Positions 9,914-19,174 are shown, counted from the stretch's first letter. The stretch is DNA of 64,000 nt from Rhizobium oryzihabitans (GCF_010669145.1 NZ_CP048635.1:124001-188000), one strand, 5' to 3'. The notes: generated by a model not told the origin, from the sequence alone. Translations and numbers: made by a program.

Positions 9914-10026
9914 CGTCATTCCGGCCTTGAGCCGGAATCCAGCCAGCCCAAGTCCTTGGGCTGAAAGGGGTCTCCCGCCGCGCAGACGCGCGTCGGCTGG
10001 ATTCCGGCTCAAGGCCGGAATGACGG
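9914..10026. repeat. RIME-like palindromic repeat
   Basis: GTCATTCCGGCCTTGAGCCGGAAT at the left pairs with ATTCCGGCTCAAGGCCGGAATGAC at the right. Inner pairs are AGCCCAAGTCCTTGGGCT and CGCAGACGCGCGTCGG. It is placed between two convergent ATPase genes, where it could also act as a bidirectional terminator. Confidence 0.8.
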
Positions 10027-10079
10027 AGTTGAATGTGCAACCGCACAGAAAATCTTCCTGCCGAGGACTATGCCAAACC

Positions 10080-11156
10080 TCACGCCTCGCCGATCCTGAC
10101 GCCATTCCTGTCAAAGACATGCAGCCTTTCCTGGGGGAAACCGACCCGCAGGGATTTGCCCGGCTGCAACAGCGCCCGATCCGATGAAAACAGCTTGAAG
10201 GGCAATCCGTGTACGGTGAGATGCAGGATGACGCCGAGGCCCGTCGGCTCGACCAGATCGACAGTCGCCTCCACACCGCCTTCAGCCGGCGCAACGGTCA
10301 CATGTTCCGGGCGGATGCCGAGCGTGACTGGCTCGCCGTCGGCAAGCTTCACATCGCGGCCGAGTTCGAGGCGCGTGCCATCGCCGAGCACGACGAAACT
10401 ACCGCCATTCTCCCGTCCGATCCGCCCTTCGAGGAAATTCATGCCGGGTGAGCCGATGAAACCGGCGACGAAAAGATTGGCGGGGCGATCGTAAAGATCG
10501 AGCGGCGCGCCGATCTGCTGCACATGGCCGGCATTCATGGCGACGATACGCGAGGCGAGCGTCATCGCCTCGATCTGGTCATGGGTGACGTAGACCGAGG
10601 TCGCACCGAGATCGGCATGCATGCGCTTGATTTCGGCGCGCATCTGCTCGCGAAGCCGGGCATCGAGATTGGAGAGCGGCTCATCGAACAGGAAGGCCTT
10701 GGGCTGGCGCACGATGGCGCGGCCCATGGCGACGCGCTGGCGCTGGCCGCCGGAGAGCGCCTTCGGACGGCGCGCCAGATAGGGATCGAGCCCGAGCTTT
10801 GCGGAGGCACCGGCCACGGCGGCCGCAATGGTTTCCTTGGTGCTGCGGCGCAGGCGCAGGCTGTAGCTCATATTGTCGGCGACACTCATATGCGGATAGA
10901 GCGCGTACGACTGGAACACCATGGCGATGTCGCGATCCTTCGGTCTGCGATCGTTGACACGCTCGCCGTCGATGGACAAATCACCTGATGATATCTCTTC
11001 CAGACCCGCGATCATGCGCAGCAGCGTCGATTTTCCGCAGCCGGAGGGCCCGACGAGGACGATGAACTCGCCATCCTCGATCTTGAGATCGACGCCATGC
11101 AGCACGGCGAGGTCGCCATAGGTCTTGCCGACATTCTTCAGCTCGATGGAAGCCAT
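10080..11156 (-). CDS. ABC transporter ATP-binding subunit (MsmK/UgpC-like), second sugar importer
   Basis: The 358-residue ATPase has Walker [10 protein letters not shown] (about 37-45), [14 protein letters not shown], signature [14 protein letters not shown], Walker [12 protein letters not shown], switch YVTHDQIEAMT and a C-terminal TOBE domain (GIRPEHVTVAP). It is the last gene of a leftward operon (regulator, PLP enzyme, binding protein, two permeases, ATPase) and starts 4 bases after the preceding permease gene. It would energise import of an unidentified carbohydrate-like compound. Confidence 0.9.
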   Translation of the reverse strand: MASIELKNVGKTYGDLAVLHGVDLKIEDGEFIVLVGPSGCGKSTLLRMIAGLEEISSGDLSIDGERVNDRRPKDRDIAMVFQSYALYPHMSVADNMSYSLRLRRSTKETIAAAVAGASAKLGLDPYLARRPKALSGGQRQRVAMGRAIVRQPKAFLFDEPLSNLDARLREQMRAEIKRMHADLGATSVYVTHDQIEAMTLASRIVAMNAGHVQQIGAPLDLYDRPANLFVAGFIGSPGMNFLEGRIGRENGGSFVVLGDGTRLELGRDVKLADGEPVTLGIRPEHVTVAPAEGGVEATVDLVEPTGLGVILHLTVHGLPFKLFSSDRALLQPGKSLRVGFPQERLHVFDRNGVRIGEA

Positions 11157-11160
11157 GGGA

Positions 11161-11991
11161 TTATCCTTTCACCGCGCCGGCCGTCAGGCCCTGCACGAGA
11201 TAACGTTGAATGAGCAGGAAGAAGAGGCAGGCCGGAATGAGCGCCAGAACGCCCGCGGCCATCATCTGCCCGAAATCGACGGAAAACTTGGAAACGAAGG
11301 TCAAAAGCCCGACCGGGAAGGTGGCGCTCTGGTTACCCGAAATCAGCATCAGCGCAAACAGAAGCTCGCTCCAGGCGGCAGTGAAGACGAAGCCCAGAGT
11401 GGCGGCGATGCCCGGAAGCGTCAGCGGCAGAATGATCTGGCGGAAGGCCGTAAACCGGCTCGCCCCGTCGATCATCGCCGCCTCTTCCAGATCCTTCGGA
11501 ATGCCATCGAAGAAGGACTGCATGAGGAAGGTGGCGAAGGGCACGTTGAAGGCGGTGTAGACGATGACGAGGCCCGTCAGGCTGTTGGTGAGGCCGAGGG
11601 GCGACAGCATCTTGAAGATCGGCGCGACCAGCATGACCAGCGGAAACATCTGGGTGATCAGCATCAGCGCGACGATCCAGTATTTGCCCTTGAAGCGGAA
11701 GCGCGACAGCGCATAGCCTGATAGTGACGAGAGTACCGTAACGGCAAGCGCCGTGGAGCCAGCGACGATGACACTGTTCTTAAAAAATGTCGGGAAGGCA
11801 CTGTTTTCTATGACGAAACGATAGTGATCCCATGTCGCGCGCGAGGGCCACATCCGCACACCTTCGCTGTAAAGCAGGTCATTCGGCGTGACGGAGACCT
11901 TAAGCAGCCAGAACAGCGGAAAAAGCGCAAAGGCGATATAGGCGAGGATCGCGAGGCGATGGGCAAGGGTGAGAAATATCCTTGATGTCAT
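11161..11991 (-). CDS. ABC sugar transporter permease (MalG/UgpE-like)
   Basis: The 276-residue membrane protein has the EAA loop DLEEAAMIDGASRFTAFRQI and the terminal RYLVQGLTAGAVKG typical of the MalG branch. It is the second channel subunit of the importer at 10080-14351. It is separated by only 3-4 bases from both neighbours, so the three transport genes are translated as a unit. Confidence 0.9.
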   Translation of the reverse strand: MTSRIFLTLAHRLAILAYIAFALFPLFWLLKVSVTPNDLLYSEGVRMWPSRATWDHYRFVIENSAFPTFFKNSVIVAGSTALAVTVLSSLSGYALSRFRFKGKYWIVALMLITQMFPLVMLVAPIFKMLSPLGLTNSLTGLVIVYTAFNVPFATFLMQSFFDGIPKDLEEAAMIDGASRFTAFRQIILPLTLPGIAATLGFVFTAAWSELLFALMLISGNQSATFPVGLLTFVSKFSVDFGQMMAAGVLALIPACLFFLLIQRYLVQGLTAGAVKG

Positions 11992-11994
11992 CGG

Positions 11995-12939
11995 TCAGTC
12001 CTTCTCGATCAGGCGCTGGCGCAACAGCACGATCAGCATGGAATAGGCCAGAAGCAGCACCAGAAGCACCAGCGCGATGGCCGAGGCATAACCGAAATCG
12101 AGACGTCGGAAGGCCTGCGTGAAGATATAGCTGGCGACGATCTGCGTGCGGTCGGCCGGTCCCCCATTGGTCATGACGATGATGAGATCGGCGAAATTGG
12201 CGATCCAGACGGTGCGCAGCAGAATGGTGATGGCGATGGTGGGGGCGAGAAACGGCAGGGTGATGGAGGTGAAGCGTTGCAGCGGGTTTGCCCCGTCAAT
12301 TTCCGCCGCCTCGTAAAGATCGCGCGGGATCGCCTGCAATGCGGCAAGCAAAGTGATGGCGAAGAAGGGAATACCCCACCAGACATTGGCAATAATCGGC
12401 CCCCACATGGCGAGATGCGGATCGGCGAGAATATTGTTGGGCGCGGATAACAGCCCGAGCGAGACCATCCAGTGCGGCAGCGGCCCGATGACCGGGTTGA
12501 ACAGCCATGCCCAGTTGAGACCGGCAAGGAAGGTCGGCACGGCCCATGGCAGGAAGACCAGCGCCTGCGCCAGCCCCCTGCCCGCAAAGGGCTTGTCCAG
12601 CAGCAGCGCCAGAATGAGGCCGAAGAAGAATTGCAGGAAAACCGAAGCGCCGGTCCACCAAAGCGTGTTTTTCAGCGCCCGGTAAAAGGCCGCATCCTGC
12701 GACAGCGCCTCCAGATGTTTCAGGCCGACGAAACCGCCGGAAAACGGATTGAGCAGCTGCACATCGCGAAAGGCATAGGACAGGCCAAGCACCAGCGGCA
12801 CCAGCATGACGGCGACGATGAGCACCAGCACGGGCGCGCTGTAGAGCCAGGGTTCGGCCCAATCGGCAAACCTTCGCATCGCGGGTTTGCCAGCCGGTTT
12901 GCGCGCGGCCACCGGCCCGGCGCGATGGGCATAGGACAT
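11995..12939 (-). CDS. ABC sugar transporter permease (MalF/UgpA-like)
   Basis: The 314-residue membrane protein has a cytoplasmic N-terminal tail, about six hydrophobic helices and the EAA loop DLYEAAEIDGANPLQRFTSI. It forms the channel with the MalG-like partner encoded next. A 152-base gap separates it from the binding-protein gene upstream and could hold a processing or attenuation site. Confidence 0.9.
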   Translation of the reverse strand: MSYAHRAGPVAARKPAGKPAMRRFADWAEPWLYSAPVLVLIVAVMLVPLVLGLSYAFRDVQLLNPFSGGFVGLKHLEALSQDAAFYRALKNTLWWTGASVFLQFFFGLILALLLDKPFAGRGLAQALVFLPWAVPTFLAGLNWAWLFNPVIGPLPHWMVSLGLLSAPNNILADPHLAMWGPIIANVWWGIPFFAITLLAALQAIPRDLYEAAEIDGANPLQRFTSITLPFLAPTIAITILLRTVWIANFADLIIVMTNGGPADRTQIVASYIFTQAFRRLDFGYASAIALVLLVLLLAYSMLIVLLRQRLIEKD

Positions 12940-13091
12940 TGTATCGCTCCCTGAACGGACGACGGAACGGACGGGTTTTCCAGCCTCTCGGCTTACCGAT
13001 CCGAAAAATTGCGAGGAAAAGGCCTGTCGCAGCGAAGGCCGGCAAGACCCACCGCACGGGCATTTTTCGCCCGCGCGGCTGGTCAGTGTCG

Positions 13092-14351
13092 TTACTTCGA
13101 GGCCAGGAACTTCTGCTGTGCCTTGGTCATGTAATCAGCCCATTGCTTGGCGAGATCTTCCGGCGTGATATCGCCGAGAAGCGCTTCCTGCGATGTCTTG
13201 ATCACAAGCGAATCCTTGAAGAAGGCGAATTCCTCAAGATAGGTCGGCATCGTCGTCGGCACGGCATTCTTGTCGGCAAGTTCGTCGAACCAGCCCTTGA
13301 ACTGCTCGCTGGCATAAAAGGGGTCCTTCTCCGCCGACTTGTGCACCGGCAGCGCGCCCGTCTTCTTGTTCCACTCGATATTGCCTTCCGGCCCTTCAAG
13401 CGTCTCGACCAGCTTCCAGGAAAGGTCCTTGTTGGCGGATGCCGACATGATCGACCAGCCGGCAAAACCGATGGTCGGGAAAGTCTTGCCATCCGGTCCC
13501 TTGGGCATGGTCATGACGCCGAAATCTTCCGGCTTCATGCGCTGGGCGATGGCGATAAGGGCATCGGGATCCTGATCAAGGAAAGCGCAGGTGCCGGAAT
13601 AAAAGCCCGCGACGATCTCGTTGAAGCCCCAGTTGACGCTGTCCTTCGGCGCCAGCCCGTTCTTGTAGAGATCAATCACATAGGTCAGGCCCTTCACCCA
13701 GCCGGGGCTATCGAAGGTGGATGTGCCGTCCTTGGTGAAGAACTCGTTCGAGCCCGCCATGGATGCGCCGAACATAACCCAGCCGTTAAGCCCGCCCGGC
13801 CCGCCACGAAGGCAATAGCCGTATTTGCCGGGAAGTGCCGCGACCTTCTTGGAGGCATCGGCGAATTCGTCGAGCGTCTTCGGCGGCTCCTTCACGCCGG
13901 CCTGTTCCAGCAGTTTCTTGTTGTAGAACATGGCCCTGAGGTAGAAACCATAGGGCAGCATATAGGCCGTTTCCTTCACGTCGCGGCCGAGTTCGAGCGC
14001 GCGCTCGCTGAGGCCCGCTGTGTGCTCCCACTTGGCGAGGTAGGGCTCGAGGCTTTCGAGCATGCCGTTATTGGCGTAGAGCGAAAGCCAGGTGTCAGGC
14101 ATTTCCATCACGTCGGGAATATCGCCGGCCGACACCATGGTGGCGAATTTCTGGAAGGCTTCGCTCCACGGCAGGGAGATGATTTCCACCTTGGTGCCGG
14201 GATTGGCCGCTTCGAATTTCGAAACGATGCCCTTCAGCGTTTCCGTCCGTTCGGGACTTGTGATGACTTCGACCAGTTTCAAGGTCGTGTCCGCCAGCGC
14301 CGTTCCGGTCATCAGGGCGGTGAAGATTGCAGCTGCTACCAGTTTTTTCAT
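13092..14351 (-). CDS. periplasmic solute-binding protein of the second sugar importer
   Basis: The 419-residue product is a carbohydrate-type extracellular binding protein with a Sec signal peptide (MKKLVAAAIFTALMTGTALA, cleaved before DTTLKLVEV). The longer open frame runs back into the preceding gene; the start at 14351 is supported by GGGGAGAA just upstream. The mature protein begins with the usual alpha/beta lobe containing IVSKFEAANPGTKVEI. The ligand is unknown. The company of a Cys/Met PLP enzyme and a FadR-type regulator suggests a substrate that is not a simple hexose. Confidence 0.87.
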   Translation of the reverse strand: MKKLVAAAIFTALMTGTALADTTLKLVEVITSPERTETLKGIVSKFEAANPGTKVEIISLPWSEAFQKFATMVSAGDIPDVMEMPDTWLSLYANNGMLESLEPYLAKWEHTAGLSERALELGRDVKETAYMLPYGFYLRAMFYNKKLLEQAGVKEPPKTLDEFADASKKVAALPGKYGYCLRGGPGGLNGWVMFGASMAGSNEFFTKDGTSTFDSPGWVKGLTYVIDLYKNGLAPKDSVNWGFNEIVAGFYSGTCAFLDQDPDALIAIAQRMKPEDFGVMTMPKGPDGKTFPTIGFAGWSIMSASANKDLSWKLVETLEGPEGNIEWNKKTGALPVHKSAEKDPFYASEQFKGWFDELADKNAVPTTMPTYLEEFAFFKDSLVIKTSQEALLGDITPEDLAKQWADYMTKAQQKFLASK

Positions 14352-14388
14352 GTCGTTCTCCCCTTTTTGTCGTCGGTTTAAAAACGCG

Positions 14389-15564
14389 TCAGGCGGCGGC
14401 AGACGCCGCCTTGATCGCGGGTTCGAGATCGTTCCAGAGCGCTTCCGTGCCCTCCAGTCCAACATGCAGGCGCACCGAACGCGCGCTGATACCGAAGGTG
14501 TGGGCGGAGTTTGGCTGCGCCTTCTGTTCGAGCACCACTTCGCCGGGGACGATGAGGCTTTCATGCCCGCCCCAGGAAACACCCAGTTTGAAAAGCTTGA
14601 GGCGATCGGCGAAAGCGCGCACATCCACCCCTTCCTTGAAAATGAAGGAAAACAGGCCGGACGTGCCGTTGAGGCCGGGCGGCAGGCGGTTCGCCAGCCC
14701 CGGATGGCAGACCTTTTCCACCACATCGAGCGCCTGCAGGCGGCTCGCAATGTCCAGCGCCGAGGCCTGATGGGCTCGCATGCGCAGCGGCAGGGTGCGC
14801 AAACCACGGATGAGCAGCCATGCATCGAAGGGCGACATCTTGCCACCGAGATAGGGATAGGTTTCCGCCCGGATGCGATCGATCATCGCCTTGGAGCCAG
14901 CCACCACACCGGAGACCACATCGCTATGCCCGCCGAGATATTTCGATGCCGAATGCACCACGAGATCGACGCCGAGCGTAATCGGCTGCTGGAAGACCGG
15001 GCTTGCCCAGGAATTGTCGATGACAGTGACTGCGCCATGGCGCTTGCCGATGGCGGCGAGCGCGCCGACATCGTGGACTTCCATCACCCAGCTGGTCGGG
15101 CTTTCCATGTAAAACAGTTTTGCGCCCGGCATCGCCTTTTCAACCGCCGCCTCATCGCGGCCGTCAACATAGGTCACCTCGATATTCATGCGCTGCATGA
15201 AGGTGCCGAACAGGCGGAACGCATCGGGATAGACATGGCGCACGGCGACGATCCGGTCACCCGGCGAAACGAAGGAGAGCACGGTGGAGGAAATGGCCGA
15301 CATGCCGCTCGCAAAACCGAGCGCATCTTCCGCCCCTTCCAGCTTCGCCAGCATCTCCTCAAACAACCGCACGGTCGGGTTCAGTCCGCGCGTATAGACC
15401 GGCCGCACCTTTTCGCCGCGATAGGTGGAGACCATTTCGTCATAGCTGGAAAAGGTAAAAAGCGAGGTCTGCACGAGGGGCGGCACCACGGCTTCAAAAG
15501 CGTGGGTCTCGTCATGCGCGACGATCAGGGAGGCGGGATCGAAGAGATCGTTGCCTTGGTTCAT
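14389..15564 (-). CDS. PLP-dependent Cys/Met-metabolism enzyme (cystathionine beta-lyase/gamma-synthase type)
   Basis: The 391-residue product is a fold-type-I PLP enzyme of PF01053. Visible features are YTRGLNPTVRLFEEMLAKLE, the phosphate-binding FASGMSAISS, the YMESPTSW segment, DNSWASPVFQQPITLGVDLV, and the Schiff-base Lys in HSASKYLGGHSD (about residue 199). Members perform beta- or gamma-elimination or replacement on cysteine, cystathionine or homoserine derivatives; the exact reaction cannot be assigned. It overlaps the regulator gene by four bases and is followed 37 bases later by the binding-protein gene, so enzyme and importer form one operon. That is an unusual pairing for a sugar-type ABC system. 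Confidence 0.85.
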   Translation of the reverse strand: MNQGNDLFDPASLIVAHDETHAFEAVVPPLVQTSLFTFSSYDEMVSTYRGEKVRPVYTRGLNPTVRLFEEMLAKLEGAEDALGFASGMSAISSTVLSFVSPGDRIVAVRHVYPDAFRLFGTFMQRMNIEVTYVDGRDEAAVEKAMPGAKLFYMESPTSWVMEVHDVGALAAIGKRHGAVTVIDNSWASPVFQQPITLGVDLVVHSASKYLGGHSDVVSGVVAGSKAMIDRIRAETYPYLGGKMSPFDAWLLIRGLRTLPLRMRAHQASALDIASRLQALDVVEKVCHPGLANRLPPGLNGTSGLFSFIFKEGVDVRAFADRLKLFKLGVSWGGHESLIVPGEVVLEQKAQPNSAHTFGISARSVRLHVGLEGTEALWNDLEPAIKAASAAA

Positions 15565-16304
15565 TTCGACATGTCCTTGATATCCTCCTCGACGACGGCG
15601 AGGATTTTCAGTGTTTCTTCACGGGCGGTCTCCGCATCGCCGGCGGCGATGGCGTTGAACAGCGTGCGGTGAAAGGGGAAGGAGCGACCGGCAAAATCCG
15701 GGCGGTCGAACGGCTTCGACCAGAAGCGTTCGAAACCTTCGCGCATCTGCTCCAGAAGCTGCTTGAAAAGCGTGTTGTGGGTGGCATCGTAGATCGAAAG
15801 ATGAAAGGCAAGGTCGGCCTTGCCGGAGGTTCCCTCGGCCAGATGCACCCGCTCCATTTCGTCGAGCCGCGCTTCCATCGTGGCGATATCCTCAGCCGTC
15901 CGGCGGCGCGCGGCGGCCATGGAGGCTTCCACCTCAATGCCGCGCCGCACTTCCAGCGTCATCAGCAGCGCGTCGCGCAGGCTCTCCGCATCGATGGAAA
16001 TCGGCATATGCACGGTGGCGGCGGAAATAGGCTTCAACAGATAATTGCCGCTGCCCTTGCGGCTGTCGATGACGCCAAGCGCCTGAAATTTGCGGATGAC
16101 TTCACGGATGGTGGAACGGCCGACACCGAGCGCCACCATTAGTTCCCGCTCGGCCGGCAGCCGGTCGCCAGCCTTCAGCCCTGCTCTCTCGACATAGTCC
16201 GAAAGTGCGGCCTCAACCTGGCGAACGCGGTCGCTGGGCGGAATAGGCTGCATCAGTTCGCGGCTGGATCTGTCCAAGACGTGCCCTTTAAATTGGTCTG
16301 ACAT
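15561..16304 (-). CDS. GntR/FadR-family transcriptional regulator
   Basis: The 247-residue product has an N-terminal winged helix with the GntR hallmark RLPAERELMVALGVGRSTIREVIRKFQALG (about 47-76, quoted in parts: DRLPAERELM and GRSTIREVI). A C-terminal all-helical FCD ligand domain follows (EVRRGIEVEASMAAARR, and AFHLSIYDATHN). It is the first gene of the importer operon and overlaps the PLP gene by four bases. A TGGT-N10-ACCA motif spans its own start codon, suggesting autoregulation. The effector is probably the imported compound or its breakdown product. Confidence 0.88.
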   Translation of the reverse strand: MSDQFKGHVLDRSSRELMQPIPPSDRVRQVEAALSDYVERAGLKAGDRLPAERELMVALGVGRSTIREVIRKFQALGVIDSRKGSGNYLLKPISAATVHMPISIDAESLRDALLMTLEVRRGIEVEASMAAARRRTAEDIATMEARLDEMERVHLAEGTSGKADLAFHLSIYDATHNTLFKQLLEQMREGFERFWSKPFDRPDFAGRSFPFHRTLFNAIAAGDAETAREETLKILAVVEEDIKDMSK

Positions 16305-16324
16305 CTTACCATTTCAAAAGGTAA
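16294..16324. promoter_or_regulatory. candidate GntR/FadR operator at the regulator start
   Basis: TGGT (16294-16297) and ACCA (16308-16311) form a TGGT-N10-ACCA pair. TTACC (16306-16310) also pairs with GGTAA (16320-16324). FadR-type regulators often bind TGGT/ACCA half-sites. The site covers the regulator's start codon (16302-16304), so binding would block its expression. Confidence 0.4.
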
Positions 16325-16380
16325 ATCGATTGTCAACCAGCATGGGGCGAAGCAAATCCGGCAAGCAGAGGGGGACTGCC

Positions 16381-16420
16381 CAAAAAAATAGGGAGGGTGA
16401 CGCGGATCACCCTCCCTAGG
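16381..16420 (-). terminator. rho-independent terminator of the zinc importer operon
   Basis: On the minus strand TAGGGAGGGTGA and TCACCCTCCCTA (16390-16417) form a 12-base stem, followed by seven T residues. It lies just past the stop of the zinc-binding protein gene. Confidence 0.85.
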
Positions 16421-16439
16421 CTCACAGGAAATCGAGGAC

Positions 16440-17459
16440 TTACTGGCTGAGAACAGCCGCCTTGATGGTATTGATGTTGTGGTTGACCATGTCGATGTAG
16501 GTCGCGGCCGGGCCGTCAGCCGTGGAAAGCGCGTCGGAATAGAGCGTGCCACCCACCTTCAGGCCAGTTTCGCTGGCGATCTGGTCCACCAACCGCTTGT
16601 TCGTGATGTTTTCGACGAAGATGGCCGAGGCCTTGTCATGCTTGATCTGGTCCACAAGCTTGGCGACGTCGGCAGCCGATGCTTCCGATTCCGTCGAGAC
16701 GCCTTCGGGCGCCAGGAATTCAAGGCCATAGGCATGCTCGAAATATCCGAAGGCGTCATGCGAGGTGATGATGACGCGTTTCTCCGGCGGAATGGTGGCA
16801 ATCTCGGTCTTCACCTTCTCGTTCAAAGCCGCAAGCTTGGCGACGTAGGCTTCGGAATTGGCGGTGTAAGTGGCGCAACCCGCCTTGTCGACCTCGCAAA
16901 ATGCACCGGCGATGTTCTTTACGTAGATTTCCGCATTCTTGATCGACTGCCAGGCATGCGGATCGAATTCGCCGTGATGGTGGTGCCCCTCATGATCGTG
17001 GTCATGCGCCTCAGCGGATTCGTGCTTGTGGTCGGCCTCTTTAGCCTTATGGTCGTGAGCTTTCTCTTCTTCTGCCTCCGGATGAGCGTGACCAGCCGGC
17101 TCGTCGGAAAGCTTCAGCGGCTCCACGCCCTTGGTCAGTTCCACCACCGGCGCCTTGGTGCCGCTGGTGTCGATCAGCCGCTTCAGGAAACCTTCGAATT
17201 CCAAACCGTTGACCAGCACCACATCCGCCTTGCTGACGGCGACGGCATCGGCCGGGCGCGGCTCATAGACATGCGCATCGCCATCCGGCCCGACGAGCGT
17301 GGTGATCTCGACGCGGTCGCCGCCGACATTTTTGGCAAAATCGGCGATGATCGAGAAGCTGGCCACGACCTTGAGTTCGGCGGCGGACGCCTGCGCCATC
17401 AGGACCGGGGAAAGGGAGAGAAGGCTAGCGCAAGTGGCTAGACGGAAGGTTTTGAACAT
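16440..17459 (-). CDS. troA: periplasmic zinc-binding protein of the Zur-regulated ABC importer (TroA/ZnuA)
   Basis: The 339-residue cluster A-I metal-binding protein (PF01297) has a signal peptide starting MFKTFRLATCASLLSLSPVL. It carries a long His/Asp/Glu-rich loop between about residues 110 and 165 (HDHDHEGHHHHGEFDPHAW), characteristic of zinc-specific members. Further metal ligands are expected at the His in ITSHDAFGYF and near SATEAS-like helices. The start at 17459 is preceded by AGGAGAA; the open frame extends 64 codons further. It is the last gene of the operon. In Agrobacterium a three-gene zinc importer with this layout, divergent from yciC, is called troCBA; the symbol follows that recalled naming. 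Confidence 0.9.
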   Translation of the reverse strand: MFKTFRLATCASLLSLSPVLMAQASAAELKVVASFSIIADFAKNVGGDRVEITTLVGPDGDAHVYEPRPADAVAVSKADVVLVNGLEFEGFLKRLIDTSGTKAPVVELTKGVEPLKLSDEPAGHAHPEAEEEKAHDHKAKEADHKHESAEAHDHDHEGHHHHGEFDPHAWQSIKNAEIYVKNIAGAFCEVDKAGCATYTANSEAYVAKLAALNEKVKTEIATIPPEKRVIITSHDAFGYFEHAYGLEFLAPEGVSTESEASAADVAKLVDQIKHDKASAIFVENITNKRLVDQIASETGLKVGGTLYSDALSTADGPAATYIDMVNHNINTIKAAVLSQ

Positions 17460-17487
17460 GAGGTTCTCCTTTTTTCGAACGCTGTTT

Positions 17488-18360
17488 TCAGGCCGTTCTG
17501 TGACGACCGGAACCGAGAAGATCGCTGAGCACGCCACGCGTGCCGACGAGAATGGAAAGCGCATAGATGACGCCCGCAGAAAGGATGATCGCCGGGCCGG
17601 ATGGCAGCGACGCGTGATAGGAAAGAAGCAGGCCCGCAAAGCAGGAGACAATGCCGATGCCGATGGAGATGAAACACATGGGCGCGACGCGGTTGGACCA
17701 GAAGCGGCTGGCGGCAGCGGGCAGCATCATCAGCCCCACCGAAAGCAGGGTTCCGAGCGCCTGAAACCCGCCGACCAGATTGAGAACGACGATGGCGAGG
17801 AAGAGGAAGTGCACGGGGCTGCCCCAGTTGCTGACGGAGCGCAGAAACAGCGGATCGAGGCATTCCGCCAGCAACGCCCGCCAGAACACCGTGATCACCC
17901 CCAGCGTCACGATTGAGATTCCGCCGATCAGGCCTAGCGCTTCATTGTTCAACGCAAGCACCGTTCCGAAAAGCACATGCATGAGATCGACGCTGGAGCC
18001 GCGCCACGAGACGAGCAGCACGCCAAGCGCCAGCGAAATGAGATAAAAGGCCGCAAGCGAGGCGTCTTCCTTCTGGATGGTGAAACGCGATACCGCACCG
18101 GCACCGAGCGCGACCAGAAGGCCGACCACTAGCCCGCCGATGGTCATCGGCAAAATCTCAAGGCCATAAAACAGAAAGCCGACGGCAGCACCCGGCAGGA
18201 TGGCGTGTGACATGGCATCACCCGTCAGGCTCATGCGGCGCAGCATCAGAAAAACTCCGACCGGCCCGCAACTGATGGCAAGGATCAAGGCGCCGGCAAG
18301 GGCGCGCTGCATGAAGACATACTGAACGAATGGTTCGATGAAGATATCAGCCATGAACAT
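17488..18360 (-). CDS. troB: zinc ABC transporter permease (TroB/ZnuB-like)
   Basis: The 290-residue integral membrane protein of the ABC-3 family (PF00950) has about eight hydrophobic helices. The conserved N-terminal stretch reads LRRMSLTGDAMSHAILPGAA (about 41-60). It forms the channel for zinc delivered by the TroA-type protein encoded 28 bases downstream. It overlaps the ATPase gene by 14 bases; an internal Met two codons in could be the true start. A zinc rather than manganese role is inferred from the His-rich binding protein and the Zur boxes. Confidence 0.88.
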   Translation of the reverse strand: MFMADIFIEPFVQYVFMQRALAGALILAISCGPVGVFLMLRRMSLTGDAMSHAILPGAAVGFLFYGLEILPMTIGGLVVGLLVALGAGAVSRFTIQKEDASLAAFYLISLALGVLLVSWRGSSVDLMHVLFGTVLALNNEALGLIGGISIVTLGVITVFWRALLAECLDPLFLRSVSNWGSPVHFLFLAIVVLNLVGGFQALGTLLSVGLMMLPAAASRFWSNRVAPMCFISIGIGIVSCFAGLLLSYHASLPSGPAIILSAGVIYALSILVGTRGVLSDLLGSGRHRTA

Positions 18361-19174
18361 TCGAGTTCGCGTGGGAGGGGGAATGAGAATGTGCCCGCAT
18401 CACCTGCGGATTTGCGGCGTGGGCATTGAGCACAGGCGCGTCAGCCGGTTCACACCACGGCGCATTTTCCTCCCACGCCTCGTGGAAATGCCGCGCCTGC
18501 CGGATGTTATCCGCCTTCAGGACGTCGGCCGTCGGGCCAAGTCCAACGAGTTTTCGTGCGAGGAACAGCGTCTGCGGGAAATGCTGCCGTACCAATTGCT
18601 GGTCATGGAGAACGGCCAGAACAGTCCGCCCCTCAGCAACCCAGGCCTCGATCATCGCCAGAAGATCGGACACGGTGCGCTCGTCGACGGCGTTGAATGG
18701 TTCATCCAGCAGGATCAGTTGCGCATCCTGCAACATGGCGCGCGCAAACAGGGCGCGCTGCAACTGGCCGCCGGAGAGTGAATCGATATTGCGCTTTTCA
18801 AAACCGGAAAGCCCGACCGCTTCCAGCACGCGGGCCATCGCCACCCGATCCTCAGAACGGTGGCGGCCGAGCAGGCCGCGCCTCGGCCAGAGACCAAGTG
18901 CAACGAGATCACGCACCTGCGCCGGAAAGGTGCGGTCGAGTTCAGATTGCTGCGGCAGATAGGCAATGGAAACGCCGGGGCTGACACGGCATTCACCGCC
19001 GAGCGGCTTCAGAATGCCGGCAATACCCTTCATCAACGTCGATTTTCCCGACCCATTGGCGCCGACCACCGCCGTGAGCGAGCCCTTGGCGATATCGCCA
19101 TCCAGATGATGCACCGCTGCGCGGCCGCCATATCCAAGCGTCAGATTTTTGAAGGCAAGGCACGGATCGTTCAT
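18347..19174 (-). CDS. troC: zinc ABC transporter ATP-binding subunit (TroC/ZnuC-like)
   Basis: The 275-residue ATPase has Walker A GANGSGKST (about 38-46), signature LSGGQLQRALFARA, Walker B LILLDEPFNAVD and switch VLHDQQLVRQ. The C-terminal tail is His-rich (HAANPQVMRAHSHSPSHANS), which could bind zinc. It is the first gene of the leftward operon, and two Zur-box-like palindromes lie upstream at 19214-19263. In the recalled Agrobacterium work the first gene of the operon was named troC; in other bacteria TroC denotes a permease, so the symbol should be read as positional. Confidence 0.88.
   Translation of the reverse strand: MNDPCLAFKNLTLGYGGRAAVHHLDGDIAKGSLTAVVGANGSGKSTLMKGIAGILKPLGGECRVSPGVSIAYLPQQSELDRTFPAQVRDLVALGLWPRRGLLGRHRSEDRVAMARVLEAVGLSGFEKRNIDSLSGGQLQRALFARAMLQDAQLILLDEPFNAVDERTVSDLLAMIEAWVAEGRTVLAVLHDQQLVRQHFPQTLFLARKLVGLGPTADVLKADNIRQARHFHEAWEENAPWCEPADAPVLNAHAANPQVMRAHSHSPSHANSNVHG

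Noticed and set aside
14343..14846. Longer version of the binding-protein gene starting at 14846
   Set aside because: The extra 165 codons lie inside the PLP-enzyme gene in another frame; the signal peptide and SD fix the start at 14351.
12939..15672. Rightward frames of 480 and 526 codons
   Set aside because: They are antisense to the binding-protein and PLP-enzyme genes and have composition typical of reverse-strand shadows (many His/Arg/Asp).
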